Assembly (NCBI GenBank): GCA_013822725.1
Contig: PNKX01000013.1
Span: forward strand, 101,181-165,180
Length of the DNA stretch: 64,000 nt
Reading direction: 5' to 3'
From: Pirellula sp.
GTDB lineage: Bacteria > Planctomycetota > Planctomycetia > Pirellulales > Lacipirellulaceae
Shown: positions 37,266 to 45,872 of the stretch, one piece after another
Layout of the letters: each line of letters starts with the position of its first letter
How positions within the stretch are numbered: position 1 is the first letter of the stretch
The notes under the pieces: model-generated
What the model was told of the DNA's origin: nothing
The model's database searches: none
The model's input: the letters and a program-made list of their open reading frames with translations, nothing else
Made by a program: the position numbers and the translations under genes

Positions 37266-37730
37266 CTAACGCTTATGGCGACGAGCGCAGCGGCGGACGG
37301 TGCCCGTTAGGGCGAGCGCTGACAAGGCGGCTAGGGTGCAGGAGGAGGGCTCGGGGATACCGAAGAAGCCTTGAATGAGAGGATCGAACAATGACGCCGT
37401 GCGGTATTCGAACCGCAAGTCTGAAGTTGGAACACCTGGCTGGACAGTTTTGCCGGCATTGTGAAGCCCCGTTGAAAACTTGAGGTATGTGTATGCAAAC
37501 GGAAACTCCGAACCTTCCTTAGTTGCTCCCGGAAGATCGGCCATGAAGGAGGCGTTGGTCAGCCGACCCGACGCGCTGAGGATCGACGCATTGGCCAACG
37601 GCGCGCCGGTGTCGTTCATGATGTGAATGTTGCCGTTGGCGGGGTTGTAGAAGGCCCAGGGGGTCGCGGCGGCAACGGCAGGAACGAATGCGGCAGCGAC
37701 GACTAGGGCCACTTGAAAGGGTTTGTTGAT
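37266..37730 (-). CDS. PEP-CTERM protein, array member 7 (ATC in place of ATG)
   Basis: 154 residues if translation begins where the paralogues begin. At that position (37730-37728) the codon is ATC, followed by AACAAACCC (N-K-P), with the same AAAGGACTTCGCTC leader as member 6. A GTG six codons downstream (37712) is an alternative, giving 148 residues and a short signal peptide. Body WAFYNPANGNIHIMNDTGAPLA and sorting signal IPEPSSCTLAALSALALTG, then RRCARRHKR. The gene may be translated poorly or be on the way to decay. Confidence 0.7.
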   Translation of the reverse strand: MNKPFQVALVVAAAFVPAVAAATPWAFYNPANGNIHIMNDTGAPLANASILSASGRLTNASFMADLPGATKEGSEFPFAYTYLKFSTGLHNAGKTVQPGVPTSDLRFEYRTASLFDPLIQGFFGIPEPSSCTLAALSALALTGTVRRCARRHKR

Positions 37731-37808
37731 GAGCGAAGTCCTTTAAGTCATTGCGTGGTTAATAGAGAACTCCGGCAAAAACGGTGTATTTCTAAAGCGA
37801 GGTTAACA

Positions 37809-38264
37809 TCATTGACGGGGAGCGCTCCGGCGAATCGTTCCAGAGAACGCCACAGCCGACGTGAGGGCTAGCAGACATGAGGAAGGCTCTGGTTCAACGA
37901 AATAGCCTTTGAGAAGGGGACCGAACAGCGACGCCGTGCGATATTCGATACTTAGAGCCGTTACTGGCGTACCTGGCTGGACTGTATTGCCGGTATCGTG
38001 AGTACCCACCGGAAAGTTCAGATACGTATAGGCGAACGGAAACTCAGAATCGTCTTTCGTCGCTCCTTGAATGCTAGCCATCAACGATGCATTGGTCAGC
38101 TTACCCGATACGCTGATGATCGACACATGGGCCAACGGCGCACCGGTGCCGTTCGAGATATGAATATTGCCATTAACAGGGTTGTACCAACCGAAGGCCG
38201 CGGCTGCGACCGATTGGATCAAGGCGGCGGCAACAAACACCACGAAGGTTAAATGCTTGCTCAT
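37809..38264 (-). CDS. PEP-CTERM protein, array member 8
   Basis: 151 residues, a close relative of member 7 (NGNIHISNGTGAPLAHVSII, YLNFPVGTHDTGNTVQPGTP, EYRTASLFGPLLKG). Signal peptide MSKHLTFVVFVAAALIQSVA. Sorting signal EPEPSSCLLALTSAVAFSG, then RRSAPRQ. It starts at the ATG at 38264. Confidence 0.82.
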   Translation of the reverse strand: MSKHLTFVVFVAAALIQSVAAAAFGWYNPVNGNIHISNGTGAPLAHVSIISVSGKLTNASLMASIQGATKDDSEFPFAYTYLNFPVGTHDTGNTVQPGTPVTALSIEYRTASLFGPLLKGYFVEPEPSSCLLALTSAVAFSGTIRRSAPRQ

Positions 38265-38329
38265 GAACGGATTTCCTGTGCGAGGGCTGGGCGAGCGCTA
38301 ACGCAAGTGTCGCTCAGCTTCCTAGGGAG

Positions 38330-38827
38330 TTACGACGACAACCTATCTGAACTCGCTGCGCACCGGCGACGAGCCCGACGGGCGGTTCCAGCGAAGGCGA
38401 GCGCCGACATCGCGGCCATCACGCAGGACGATGGTTCCGGAAAGCAGATTCCCAGCGGCAGCGGCGGCTGGACGAGGGAGTCCGGATAATAGAAGCCCGA
38501 GAGATCTGACGCGGGCGTGCCGGGATTGAGGACGTTGCCGATGAAGATGCCGGAGTAGCCGGTCGTGGGAAAGTTGAGGTAAGCAATGGCAACGGGGATG
38601 TCGCCCGAATCGAACACGGCCCCGGGAGGCTGGGCATAGAGGTTGAAATCGGGCTTGAAGTTGGCCATCGCGGAGACGACAGCAATCGCTTTCAGTGGGG
38701 AGCCGGCGTCGTTCGAGAGCCATAGCCCGCCTGTCGCCTGGTTGTAGCAAATTGTGGGGACTGCATAAGCAACGCTTGAAAGCTGCAGCAGCACGGCGAC
38801 CACTGCCGACATGACGATCGTCTTCAT
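38330..38827 (-). CDS. PEP-CTERM protein, divergent array member
   Basis: 165 residues. Signal peptide MKTIVMSAVVAVLLQLSSVA, body CYNQATGGLWLSNDAGSPLKA, then AVFDSGDIPVAIAYLNFP, which resembles the DPGDLPFAFTYISFP of member 1 rather than KDDSELPF. Sorting signal FPEPSSCVMAAMSALAFAG, then RRARRRC. It starts at the ATG at 38827. Confidence 0.8.
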   Translation of the reverse strand: MKTIVMSAVVAVLLQLSSVAYAVPTICYNQATGGLWLSNDAGSPLKAIAVVSAMANFKPDFNLYAQPPGAVFDSGDIPVAIAYLNFPTTGYSGIFIGNVLNPGTPASDLSGFYYPDSLVQPPLPLGICFPEPSSCVMAAMSALAFAGTARRARRRCAASSDRLSS

Positions 38828-39225
38828 GAGCTTCTCACTTCTCAGTTTGCTTGTTATTTCCCAGGGAAGGTCGGATCGCGATCCGCCTCCGCTAACGCTC
38901 TTAAGCCTAGCAAATACCAGACACAGCAGTCCACTCTTTTTAGGCCAATCCTAGCCGTTTTAGATTCGCCGCAGAATACGACGATCGCCGGATTCTAAGC
39001 AACGGCTTTCTGACGGATCCGCAACGGAAGTCAAACGTTTCAAGGCTTATTGGCAGGCGGCAAGATATTGCGGAAAACGCCGGGGGCGGGACGCCCCGGC
39101 TACCTACTTGGACGAGGGAGCGCATAAAAAAAGACCCCTTGATTCTTGCGAATCAAGGGGTCTTCGGTATCACCTACACGATTGGCCGGGGGAGCCGCTC
39201 GTGAAAGTCGCTAACGAACTGTCAA
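38828..39225. other. 398-bp gap with terminator and hairpins
   Basis: Contains the strong terminator at 39126-39164 and a GCCGGGGG / GCCCCGGC hairpin at 39079-39100. No gene is supported. The right end is downstream of array member 9, the left end is the promoter area of the divergent member. Confidence 0.45.
39126..39164 (-). terminator. Strong rho-independent terminator
   Basis: Perfect 15-bp stem AAGACCCCTTGATTC / GAATCAAGGGGTCTT with a 4-nt loop, followed on the minus strand by seven T residues. It is about 60 bp past the stop of array member 9. Confidence 0.92.
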
Positions 39226-39678
39226 CTAGGCCTTGCGGCGAGCGGCGGCGACAATGCCGACGAGACCAAGACCAGCCATCGCGAGGGTGGCGGGTTCCGG
39301 AATCTCGACCACAACGCCTTGAACAAGCGGCTCGAGCAGCGAGTTCAGACGGTATTCGAACTTCAGGTCGGCAACGGGCGAACCCGGCTTCACGATCGCA
39401 CCGGCGAACGATTGGCCTTGCGGCAAACCGAGGTAGGTGAAGGCGAACGGAAGCTCCGAATCGTCCTTGACGGACGAGCCGATGCCCAGCAGATCAGAAG
39501 CAGCCTTGAAGTTGCCAGCGGTCGAAATTACCGAGGCGTTGGCCAAGGCGCCGGTATGATCATTCTGAAAGTAGATGCCGCCACTGACAGGGTTGTACCA
39601 AGCCACCGGAGCAGCAGAAGCGACGTTAGCAGCAGCTGCGACGAAGGCGACTGCGAGCAAAGCAAAAATCTTACGCAT
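39226..39678 (-). CDS. PEP-CTERM protein, array member 9
   Basis: 150 residues. Leader MRKIFALLAVAFVAAAANVA, body VAWYNPVSGGIYFQNDHTGALA, SVKDDSELPFAFTYLGLPQG and DLKFEYRLNSLLEPLVQG, sorting signal IPEPATLAMAGLGLVGIVA, then ARRKA. It starts at the ATG at 39678. Its sorting signal is the most canonical in the array and the gene has its own strong terminator, so it may be the ancestral copy; this is inference. Confidence 0.85.
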   Translation of the reverse strand: MRKIFALLAVAFVAAAANVASAAPVAWYNPVSGGIYFQNDHTGALANASVISTAGNFKAASDLLGIGSSVKDDSELPFAFTYLGLPQGQSFAGAIVKPGSPVADLKFEYRLNSLLEPLVQGVVVEIPEPATLAMAGLGLVGIVAAARRKA

Positions 39679-39851
39679 GGTATATTAATCTCCAGAAGAA
39701 ATTTCTAATGCAATGTAAACACCGACTAACACTAGGGAACTCTAATCTGTCCATTTCTGAGGCGGCGCTCCAGAAGGAAAGCCACCATCAAATTAAATCA
39801 CTAGCAGATTCCTCCAGTAGTATTGCGAACCCTAGACGGTGGTTACTTCTA

Positions 39852-40775
39852 CTACTTCCGGCGACGGAGGGCAGCGACAGCCCCCATCCCTACCATGATC
39901 ATACCCACGGCGGCCGGTTCAGGAACAGCCGAAATCGGAGCTGGCGGAGCCGGGACGCCGATGTTGGCCAAGGCCGGGTTAATGTCAGTGGTGAAACCAA
40001 CCGAACCGTTGCCGTTGAAATCGCCCTGATCCCAAGTCTTACCCGAACCCTGGCCGATCTGGCCCAAAGCCGGATTGATATCAGTCGTGAAACCAACCGT
40101 ACCATTGCGGTTGAGGTCACCGAAGAGGAGACCGCCGCCATTCGGCTCGAGGGCCAACGTCTTCAGCGAATCACCGCGAACAACGGTCGACACGGTGGCG
40201 TCGATGGCTACCCCACCGGCATCGTAGACGTTGCCGTCAGTCGAATTAGCACCCGAGGCGGCGAAGGCCGGGCGGGTGGCGCCGAAGGTACCCGACAGCA
40301 ACAGGGTGCTGTTGGCCCAAGCGGCATTGCGAAGCGGATCGACGGTCAGGTTACCGGGGGTACCGGTCCCTTCACCGATCGTCAACAACTTGGTGACCAA
40401 GTCTTGACCGTAGACGATGTTGGAGATTCCAGCGGCCGTCGTCACTAGCGGAAGACCGCCATTGTTGACGTTGCCACCCAGGCCAGCAGCAGCGACAACC
40501 GGATAAGCGGCATTGCCGGCACCCTCGGCGGTTGCGTTGCCAAACTCAATGCCCGCGGCATTGATGCCCGAAAGATAGACGCTTAAACCAGCAACGCCGG
40601 TGCTGGTGCCAGCGGTGTTGGTTTTGGCCAACAGGTAGAAGTTACCACCCGCAGCTGGCGTGCTGGGATTGGTATAGCGAAGATTGAGGCTGAGATCGAT
40701 ATCCGCTGCGTTCACAGCGGCGTTCCCCACGACCAGCGCGAGCGCGGTCAAAGACAAAACCAGTCCACGTTTCAT
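39852..40775 (-). CDS. PEP-CTERM protein with dockerin-like repeats
   Basis: 307 residues from the ATG at 40775 (GGAG eight bases upstream; an ATG two codons earlier is possible). Signal peptide MKRGLVLSLTALALVVGNA. The long central part looks like a beta-sandwich, similar to cohesin or other secreted planctomycete domains. Two dockerin-type calcium repeats follow (DLNRNGTVGFTTDINPAL and DFNGNGSVGFTTDINPAL). A C-terminal PEP-CTERM signal (AVPEPAAVGMIMVGMGAVAA, then RRRK) ends the protein. It could bind a cohesin-like surface partner. Confidence 0.82.
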   Translation of the reverse strand: MKRGLVLSLTALALVVGNAAVNAADIDLSLNLRYTNPSTPAAGGNFYLLAKTNTAGTSTGVAGLSVYLSGINAAGIEFGNATAEGAGNAAYPVVAAAGLGGNVNNGGLPLVTTAAGISNIVYGQDLVTKLLTIGEGTGTPGNLTVDPLRNAAWANSTLLLSGTFGATRPAFAASGANSTDGNVYDAGGVAIDATVSTVVRGDSLKTLALEPNGGGLLFGDLNRNGTVGFTTDINPALGQIGQGSGKTWDQGDFNGNGSVGFTTDINPALANIGVPAPPAPISAVPEPAAVGMIMVGMGAVAALRRRK

Positions 40776-41835
40776 GTTCATTTCTCCAAGTCCCCGTCTC
40801 ATGTAGGTGAATGATACCCGATCAAATGCTGCGCTTGGTTGGGGGGCAATTTAGCGAGAATGTGACCAACAAGCCACACGTCTTGTGCGCGAGTGCGAGT
40901 GATAAGGCGTCCAAAGAAAAGAGATGCTGCCCGAGGGAATACCTAAACGTGATCGTAGCTGGCGAACTCGTTTAGGGAAAGCGACTTGCTAATAAAAGCA
41001 GTGTGAGACCCTTGGATGCGTCCTATTCTTTGCTGCCCAATCAACGCGGATAAGCACACCGTCGGCGTGACACAATAGCCGCCATTCCCTCCCCACTCTA
41101 CCAAGGAAATACGGGCTTGCAACAGTTTTGCCGATAGGGGTGGAGAATTTTTTTAGTTACAGGGCCCTTATGGGGGCCCGAACGACGCTTAAGCGTTGAA
41201 GCGAAAACACTTGTGACGATGGGAAGTTTTGGCGAATGGGCGAGGTTTTTTGGAGTTTTCGCTTGCAGAGGGCCCGACAGTGCGCGGAATGAAGAGATGA
41301 GTGCGGAAAGGGGTGACGTTTTGGCGGCTTTTCGGCCGGCGGCTGCGCGCGGAAGAGAAATTTGTTCTTGAATGCGCGCAAAGCATAAGCAGGGAAGTGC
41401 TAGCTGGGAGTCAACTGGGCGAGTCGCAACGCGCGGGAGGCGCCGGAGGTGGGATTTTAGGCGGTTTACGGGGCGTTTTCTGAAGGCGTTGGCGTGGTGA
41501 GGATCGGACGAGGGCGCTATACTCGGCGGAATTGGCCGCCAGCGGAGGGCGGCGGCAACCTTTTTATGGTTGCCCCGGTGCGAGCTGGCTGGTCCGCCGC
41601 GCGGCGAACCGGAGCCGGCCGAGGACGCTCCGCTACGTTGTGAACCCTAGTTTTGCCGCGGTTTTTCGCGATTTCGACGGCTGCGGACACTGCTTCGCCC
41701 GAATGGGTGCGGACGAGCGGAGCAAGAACCGAAGTTGCGACTGGTTTTCGCGGCTTAACAATAACGCACCAACCCATCCCCTTTCCCCTCCCCGCAAGGA
41801 AGGGAATCACAACACACAGAACAGAACAAAAAAAC
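40776..41835. other. 1060-bp gap upstream of thrS
   Basis: The longest stretch without a gene. It contains a T-rich block near 41147-41156, a small GGGCCC hairpin near 41160-41180, and a GGCAACC / GGTTGCC hairpin at 41554-41574. Divergent promoters must lie here. Weak open frames have no ribosome-binding sites. I cannot identify an RNA gene in it. Confidence 0.4.
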
Positions 41836-43887
41836 ATGCTTATCGTTATTTTGCCGGATGGTAGCCGGCGAGAATTCGACGACGGCGTTTCGGCATACGA
41901 CGTGGCGGCGGGGATTAGCGGCGGATTGGCCCGGGCGGCGATTGCCGCGGAGGTGGACGGGGAGCTGCGCGATTTGCATGCGCCGCTGATTACCGCGGGG
42001 ACGAGCCCCGCGGCTCGGGAAGTCTCCGTGCGGCTGATTACGAAGAAAGATCCGGAAGCGCTCGGGATCATGCGGCATAGCGCCGCGCATGTGATGGCCC
42101 AGGCGGTGATGCGGGTGCACAAGGGCGTCGGTTTGGCGTTTGGGCCGACGACCGCGACCGGGTTTTACTATGATTTCCAGCTCGACAAGCCGTTGTCGGA
42201 GGAGGATTTCCCGGCGATTGAGGCCGAAATGGCCAAGATCGTCGCGGCCGACGAGCGGTTCGAGCGGATGATCGTGCCGCGGGCCAAGGCGCTCGAAATG
42301 TGCCGTGAATTGGGTCAAAAGCTCAAGGTCGAGCATATCGAGACGGGGCTCGCCGCTGAGGAGACCTTGTCGTTCTACCGGCAGGGGGAATTCCTCGATC
42401 TCTGCCGCGGGAAGCATATCCCCAGCACTGGGCACATCGGCAAGGCGTTCAAGCTGATGAGCATTGCCGGGGCGTATTGGAAGGGGGATGCGTCGCGCGA
42501 TCAGCTGCAGCGGCTCTACGCGACCGCCTACTTCGACAAGAAAGAGCTGGCCGATTACCTGACCCAGATGGAGGAGGCGAAGCGTCGCGACCATCGGGTG
42601 CTGGGGAAGCAGCTGGAGTTGTTCACCATCAGCCAGACTGTCGGCTCGGGCCTGATTCTGTGGCTGCCGAAAGGGGCGGTCATTCGGCAGACGCTGGAGG
42701 ATTATTTGAAGGTCGAGCTGCGGCGGCGGGGATACGACGCGGTCTACACTCCCAATATTGGCAAGATCGAGCTGTATCAGATTTCGGGCCATTTCCCGTA
42801 TTACAGCGATTCGCAGTTCCCGCCGATCGATCTCAGCGAGCGCGAAGGCCAGAAGCCGGGCGAGGGGGAACGGTATCTCCTGAAGCCGATGAACTGCCCG
42901 CATCACATCATGATTTACAAGGCGAAGCCGCGCTCGTATCGCGATTTGCCGGTGCGGCTGGCGGAATTTGGGACGGTCTACCGCTTCGAGCAGTCGGGCG
43001 AATTGAACGGCATGACCCGCGTCCGCGGTTTTTGCCAGGACGACGCCCACATTTTCTGCACGGAAGAGCAGGTGGCTGACGAGTTCCGCGGCTGCCTGGA
43101 AATGACTCAAACCGTGCTGAAATCGCTCGGCATGAACAATTACCGGGTGCGGCTGGGGTTCCGCGACCCGAACGGCGACAAGTACGTCGGCAGCCCCGAG
43201 GTGTGGGACCGGGCGGAGGCGTCGCTCAAGGCGGTCTGCGAGTCGATGGACCTTCCCGACATGTCGATTGAAGCGGGCGAGGCGGCCTTCTACGGGCCGA
43301 AGGCCGACTTCGTGGTGACTGACTGCATTGGCCGCGAATGGCAGCTGGGGACCGTGCAGCTCGACTACAACCTGCCGAGCAAGGAGCGATTCGGTCTGGA
43401 ATACACGGGGGCCGATAACACGCCGCACCAGCCGGTGATGATCCACCGGGCGCCGCTGGGGTCGATGGAACGGTTCGTCGGCGTGCTGATCGAGCACTTT
43501 GCCGGGGCGTTTCCGCTGTGGTTGGCGCCGGAGCAGGCCCGCGTGCTGACGGTGAGCGAGAAGTCGGAAGAATATGGCCGCGTTGTGGAGCAGAAGCTGA
43601 AGGAGGCCGAGTTCCGCGTGACGGGCGATTACCGCGGCAGCAAGCTGGGGGCGAAGATCCGCGAGGCCCAGCTGGGGCTGATTCCCTACATGCTGGTCGT
43701 CGGTGAGAAGGACGCCGCGGAGGGGACCGTCACCGTGCGGGACCGGCTGGAGGGCGACATTGGGGCAATGCCGTTGGCGGAGGCGATCGCGAAGCTGCGG
43801 GCCGAGGTGGTGGCGAAGACGGTGCGGCAGGTGGCCGAGGCGGCGGCTGCGGCGCCGATCGATCGGGGGGCGAAGAACGAGTACTGA
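41836..43887 (+). CDS. thrS: Threonine--tRNA ligase
   Basis: 683-residue class II synthetase that charges tRNA-Thr. An N-terminal TGS domain ([13 protein letters not shown]), the editing-domain motif [12 protein letters not shown] and the C-terminal anticodon domain are all present. Class II motif 2 is [19 protein letters not shown] and motif 3 lies at [15 protein letters not shown]. The TGS domain holds about eight extra residues at 53-61 (TAGTSPAAR) encoded by a hairpin repeat. The ATG at 41836 has no good Shine-Dalgarno sequence. infC follows after 327 bp. Confidence 0.97.
   Translation: MLIVILPDGSRREFDDGVSAYDVAAGISGGLARAAIAAEVDGELRDLHAPLITAGTSPAAREVSVRLITKKDPEALGIMRHSAAHVMAQAVMRVHKGVGLAFGPTTATGFYYDFQLDKPLSEEDFPAIEAEMAKIVAADERFERMIVPRAKALEMCRELGQKLKVEHIETGLAAEETLSFYRQGEFLDLCRGKHIPSTGHIGKAFKLMSIAGAYWKGDASRDQLQRLYATAYFDKKELADYLTQMEEAKRRDHRVLGKQLELFTISQTVGSGLILWLPKGAVIRQTLEDYLKVELRRRGYDAVYTPNIGKIELYQISGHFPYYSDSQFPPIDLSEREGQKPGEGERYLLKPMNCPHHIMIYKAKPRSYRDLPVRLAEFGTVYRFEQSGELNGMTRVRGFCQDDAHIFCTEEQVADEFRGCLEMTQTVLKSLGMNNYRVRLGFRDPNGDKYVGSPEVWDRAEASLKAVCESMDLPDMSIEAGEAAFYGPKADFVVTDCIGREWQLGTVQLDYNLPSKERFGLEYTGADNTPHQPVMIHRAPLGSMERFVGVLIEHFAGAFPLWLAPEQARVLTVSEKSEEYGRVVEQKLKEAEFRVTGDYRGSKLGAKIREAQLGLIPYMLVVGEKDAAEGTVTVRDRLEGDIGAMPLAEAIAKLRAEVVAKTVRQVAEAAAAAPIDRGAKNEY
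41992..42015. repeat. Hairpin repeat inside thrS
   Basis: CCGCGGGG / CCCCGCGG stem with a 5-nt loop region, in frame. Over 26 bases it differs from the terminator hairpin at 368-393 at only three positions. The corresponding E. coli ThrRS segment is about eight residues shorter. Confidence 0.75.
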
Positions 43888-43905
43888 GCACCAACAGACA
43901 TTTAA

Positions 43906-43978
43906 CCGCGACGCGGCAGCGGAGCGCTGTATTTCGGGGCAATGTCCTTCGCGTCCGCGCTCCGCTGCCGCGTCGCGG
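43906..43978. repeat. 21-bp perfect inverted repeat
   Basis: CCGCGACGCGGCAGCGGAGCG (43906-43926) pairs perfectly with its partner at 43958-43978. It begins 18 bp past the stop of thrS and may terminate or process that transcript. Confidence 0.85.
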
Positions 43979-44092
43979 CTAACCCTGTGTCGAAAACGTC
44001 GGTATTTTGGCGGGTTTGCGATTGCGGTTGGCCCGTTTTCGCGGGATATTTGACGCTCTCGGCTAGCGTGAACAATACTTGTGATGCGTGAG

Positions 44093-44186
44093 GGCCAGCG
44101 GCTGTCAGCCGACGGCCGTCAGCCAACCATACGCGCGGTTGCAGCAGCTCTTCTGGCCACTAGCCGACGGCTGACAGCCGTGAGCC
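44093..44186. repeat. Inverted repeat of CGGCTGTCAGCCGACGG type
   Basis: CGGCTGTCAGCCGACGG at 44099-44115 pairs, with one mismatch, with CCGACGGCTGACAGCCG at 44164-44180. Each arm is itself nearly self-complementary. It lies just upstream of the infC ribosome-binding site. Confidence 0.8.
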
Positions 44187-44214
44187 TTTATTAACCCGTT
44201 AGGAGTAGTTAGCC

Positions 44215-44721
44215 ATCGAACGCAAGCAGCAGCAACGGATCAATGAAATGATCCGGATTTCGCCGATTCGGGTCATCGACGCCGACGGCACTCAGTTGGG
44301 AGTGATTACGCGCGACGAGGCGTTGGAGAAGGCGCGATCGACCGGTCTTGATCTGGTCGAGGTGGCTCCACTCGAGAAGCCGCCGGTTTGCCGCATCATG
44401 GACTTCGGCAAGTTCAAGTACCAGCAAAAGAAGAAACAACACAAAGGCCACGTCCACCACAGCAAGAACAAAGAAATCCGCCTGCGGCCGAAAATCGGCG
44501 ACCACGACTTCCTGACGAAGGCGGGTCACGCGCGGAAGTGGTTGGCCGAACGGGACAAAGTCGTCTGCTCGGTGATTTTCCGCGGCCGCGAGAACGCCCA
44601 CGTCGACGAAGGGTTCAAGCTGGTCGCGAAGCTGACCGAGAACCTGGCCGACATTGCGAAGGTAGAGCAGAACCCTTCGATGATGGGTCGGCGGATTGTG
44701 GTGATTTACGCGCCGAAGTAG
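44215..44721 (+). CDS. infC: Translation initiation factor IF-3
   Basis: 168 residues. IF-3 checks start codons on the small ribosomal subunit. The frame opens at ATC (44215), after TAGGAG, giving IERKQQQRINEMIRISPIRV, which matches the IF-3 N-terminus. The first ATG is 11 codons further and would cut into the conserved part. Landmarks are RVIDADGTQLGV, CRIMDFGKFKYQQKKK and a C-terminal domain with KIGDHDFLTKAGHARKWL. A non-AUG start is the classic basis for IF-3 autoregulation. A strong terminator follows. Confidence 0.95.
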   Translation: MERKQQQRINEMIRISPIRVIDADGTQLGVITRDEALEKARSTGLDLVEVAPLEKPPVCRIMDFGKFKYQQKKKQHKGHVHHSKNKEIRLRPKIGDHDFLTKAGHARKWLAERDKVVCSVIFRGRENAHVDEGFKLVAKLTENLADIAKVEQNPSMMGRRIVVIYAPK

Positions 44722-44752
44722 TTCGTCGCAGCTGCCGAACGTCGATCAAACG

Positions 44753-44787
44753 AAAAGCCCGGAGCAAGCTTGCCCCGGGCTTTTTTT
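44753..44787 (+). terminator. Rho-independent terminator of infC
   Basis: AAAAGCCCGG / CCGGGCTTTT stem, extended through GCAAGCTTGC, and seven T residues. It lies 31 bp past the stop. This ends the thrS-infC part of the translation cluster. Confidence 0.9.
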
Positions 44788-44789
44788 GC

Positions 44790-44874
44790 AGCCCCGGGCT
44801 ACGCCCGGGGGTTGGTCACCATCGCGATAGGCGTCGTCTTGCGTGACGCTACCCCCCGGCGGAGCCGGGGGCTA
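44790..44874. repeat. 85-bp double-hairpin element, copy 2
   Basis: Left hairpin AGCCCCGGGCTACGCCCGGG, right hairpin CCCCCGGCGGAGCCGGGGGCT, spacer about 43 bp containing TTGCGTGACGCT. Its right hairpin supplies the C-terminus of the small membrane protein (APGSAGG and stop). Confidence 0.9.
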
Positions 44875-45199
44875 TGGAGGATCGCAACCGACGGAATATT
44901 AGCCGGCTACTCATGAAAGCGAGCGAGCAGATACAAAGGGCGAATAGTATCCAACGCAAATAAGTCGCCGCGGTGAGCGAGACCCCCAAGCCTGCCGCCA
45001 GCGCCACATACCCCGCCACGCAGAGGGGGCATTTGGGGAAGAACGCCAACAGCGTGCCCGGGATGAGCCAGCCGGCGAGTTCCATGGCCCGCCGACCGAT
45101 CGAAGCGTTCGGTTGGCGCCGCGGGGCAGGGGAGTCACTCGACGCCGCGGCGGCCCCGCAGCAGCAAGTGCCGCGGCTTTCTGCGTGGAACGAAATCAT
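44849..45199 (-). CDS. Small membrane protein with Cys motif
   Basis: A 116-residue protein with two to three hydrophobic segments (AGWLIPGTLLAFFPKCPLC; GYVALAAGLGVSLTA; LRWILFALCICSLAFMSS) and several cysteines, including a CCC triplet near the N-terminus and CPLC. Overall it recalls small MerC-like or thiol-associated membrane proteins, but the family is not certain. The ATG at 45199 overlaps the stop of the VOC gene (ATGA), so the two are translationally coupled. The C-terminus APGSAGG comes from the 84-bp element. Confidence 0.7.
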   Translation of the reverse strand: MISFHAESRGTCCCGAAAASSDSPAPRRQPNASIGRRAMELAGWLIPGTLLAFFPKCPLCVAGYVALAAGLGVSLTAATYLRWILFALCICSLAFMSSRLIFRRLRSSIAPGSAGG

Positions 45200-45567
45200 T
45201 GCTGCTTCTCCGGTTTCCACAAGCCCATCATGCGGCCGTCGGGATCGGTGAACAGCGACAAGGTTCCCATGCCGGGCACGGGCTTCTCTTCTACGCAAAT
45301 CTTGCCGCCGGCGGCGACGATCTTCTCGCGGTAGGCGGCCAAATCGTCGACCGCGATGTAGCAGGTCAAATTAATCGGCGGGGAACCGTCGTGCGGCGCC
45401 TGCATGATGCCGCCGTCGATCCCCATACCGCCCCCCTCGGTGTGGACGATGCGGTAGTTCATCTGCGGGTAGTCTTCGATCTTCCAGGCGAAAATGTCCT
45501 GGTAGAACTTGGCGACGGCGGCGGGGTTCTGCGACCAGAGTTCCCAGTGGACGACGGGTTGGCCCAT
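45196..45567 (-). CDS. VOC-family (glyoxalase-like) protein
   Basis: A 123-residue vicinal oxygen chelate fold protein. It has two beta-alpha-beta-beta-beta units with VVHWELWSQNPAAVAKFYQD at the start and GTLSLFTDPDGRMMGLW at the end. Such small VOC proteins bind metals or small ligands. In ECF42/DGPF clusters they are common partners of unknown function. It starts at the ATG at 45567. Confidence 0.85.
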   Translation of the reverse strand: MGQPVVHWELWSQNPAAVAKFYQDIFAWKIEDYPQMNYRIVHTEGGGMGIDGGIMQAPHDGSPPINLTCYIAVDDLAAYREKIVAAGGKICVEEKPVPGMGTLSLFTDPDGRMMGLWKPEKQQ

Positions 45568-45872
45568 AGCGACGATCCTCTTTTTAGGGTTCGAATACGG
45601 AAGCGGGGATTTTTTAACCACGAAACAAACGAAATGACACGAAAGGGAATGCGGGGACTGGCACCGCTAATGAACGCTGATAGGACGCTAATCAAACGCC
45701 ATTCATTGCTCTCTTCTTAGCGCGATTCATTAGCGTCAATTAGCGGTGATGCATTACTCTTCCCTGCTTCTTTTTTCGCTTCTTTCGTCTGTTTCGTGGT
45801 AAATCTCCCCGAATTTCTGCGTTTGCGTGACGTGGCAAACCTTGCGGTGCGCCGGTGGGGCGTTGCCCCATC
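45568..45872. other. 305-bp gap filled by a concentric palindrome
   Basis: Between the VOC gene and the DUF899 gene. Nearly all of it is the repeat at 45614-45813. No gene is supported. Confidence 0.45.
45614..45813. repeat. Concentric palindrome, ACGAAACAAACGAAATG type
   Basis: Outer arms AACCACGAAACAAACGAAA and TTTCGTCTGTTTCGTGGT. Inner arms AATGAACGCTGATAGGACGC and TTCATTAGCGTCAATTAGCG. The arms nest around a common centre, as in the copies at 58703-58922 and 59351-59573. Confidence 0.8.

Noticed and set aside
33658..39678. The regular repetition as a possible CRISPR array
   Set aside because: The repeating units are about 470-550 bp and are complete genes; no short direct repeats with spacers are seen.
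41755..43497. 580-codon minus-strand open frame opposite thrS
   Set aside because: It mirrors thrS codons. High GC content makes long antisense frames common here. No start signal or family features.
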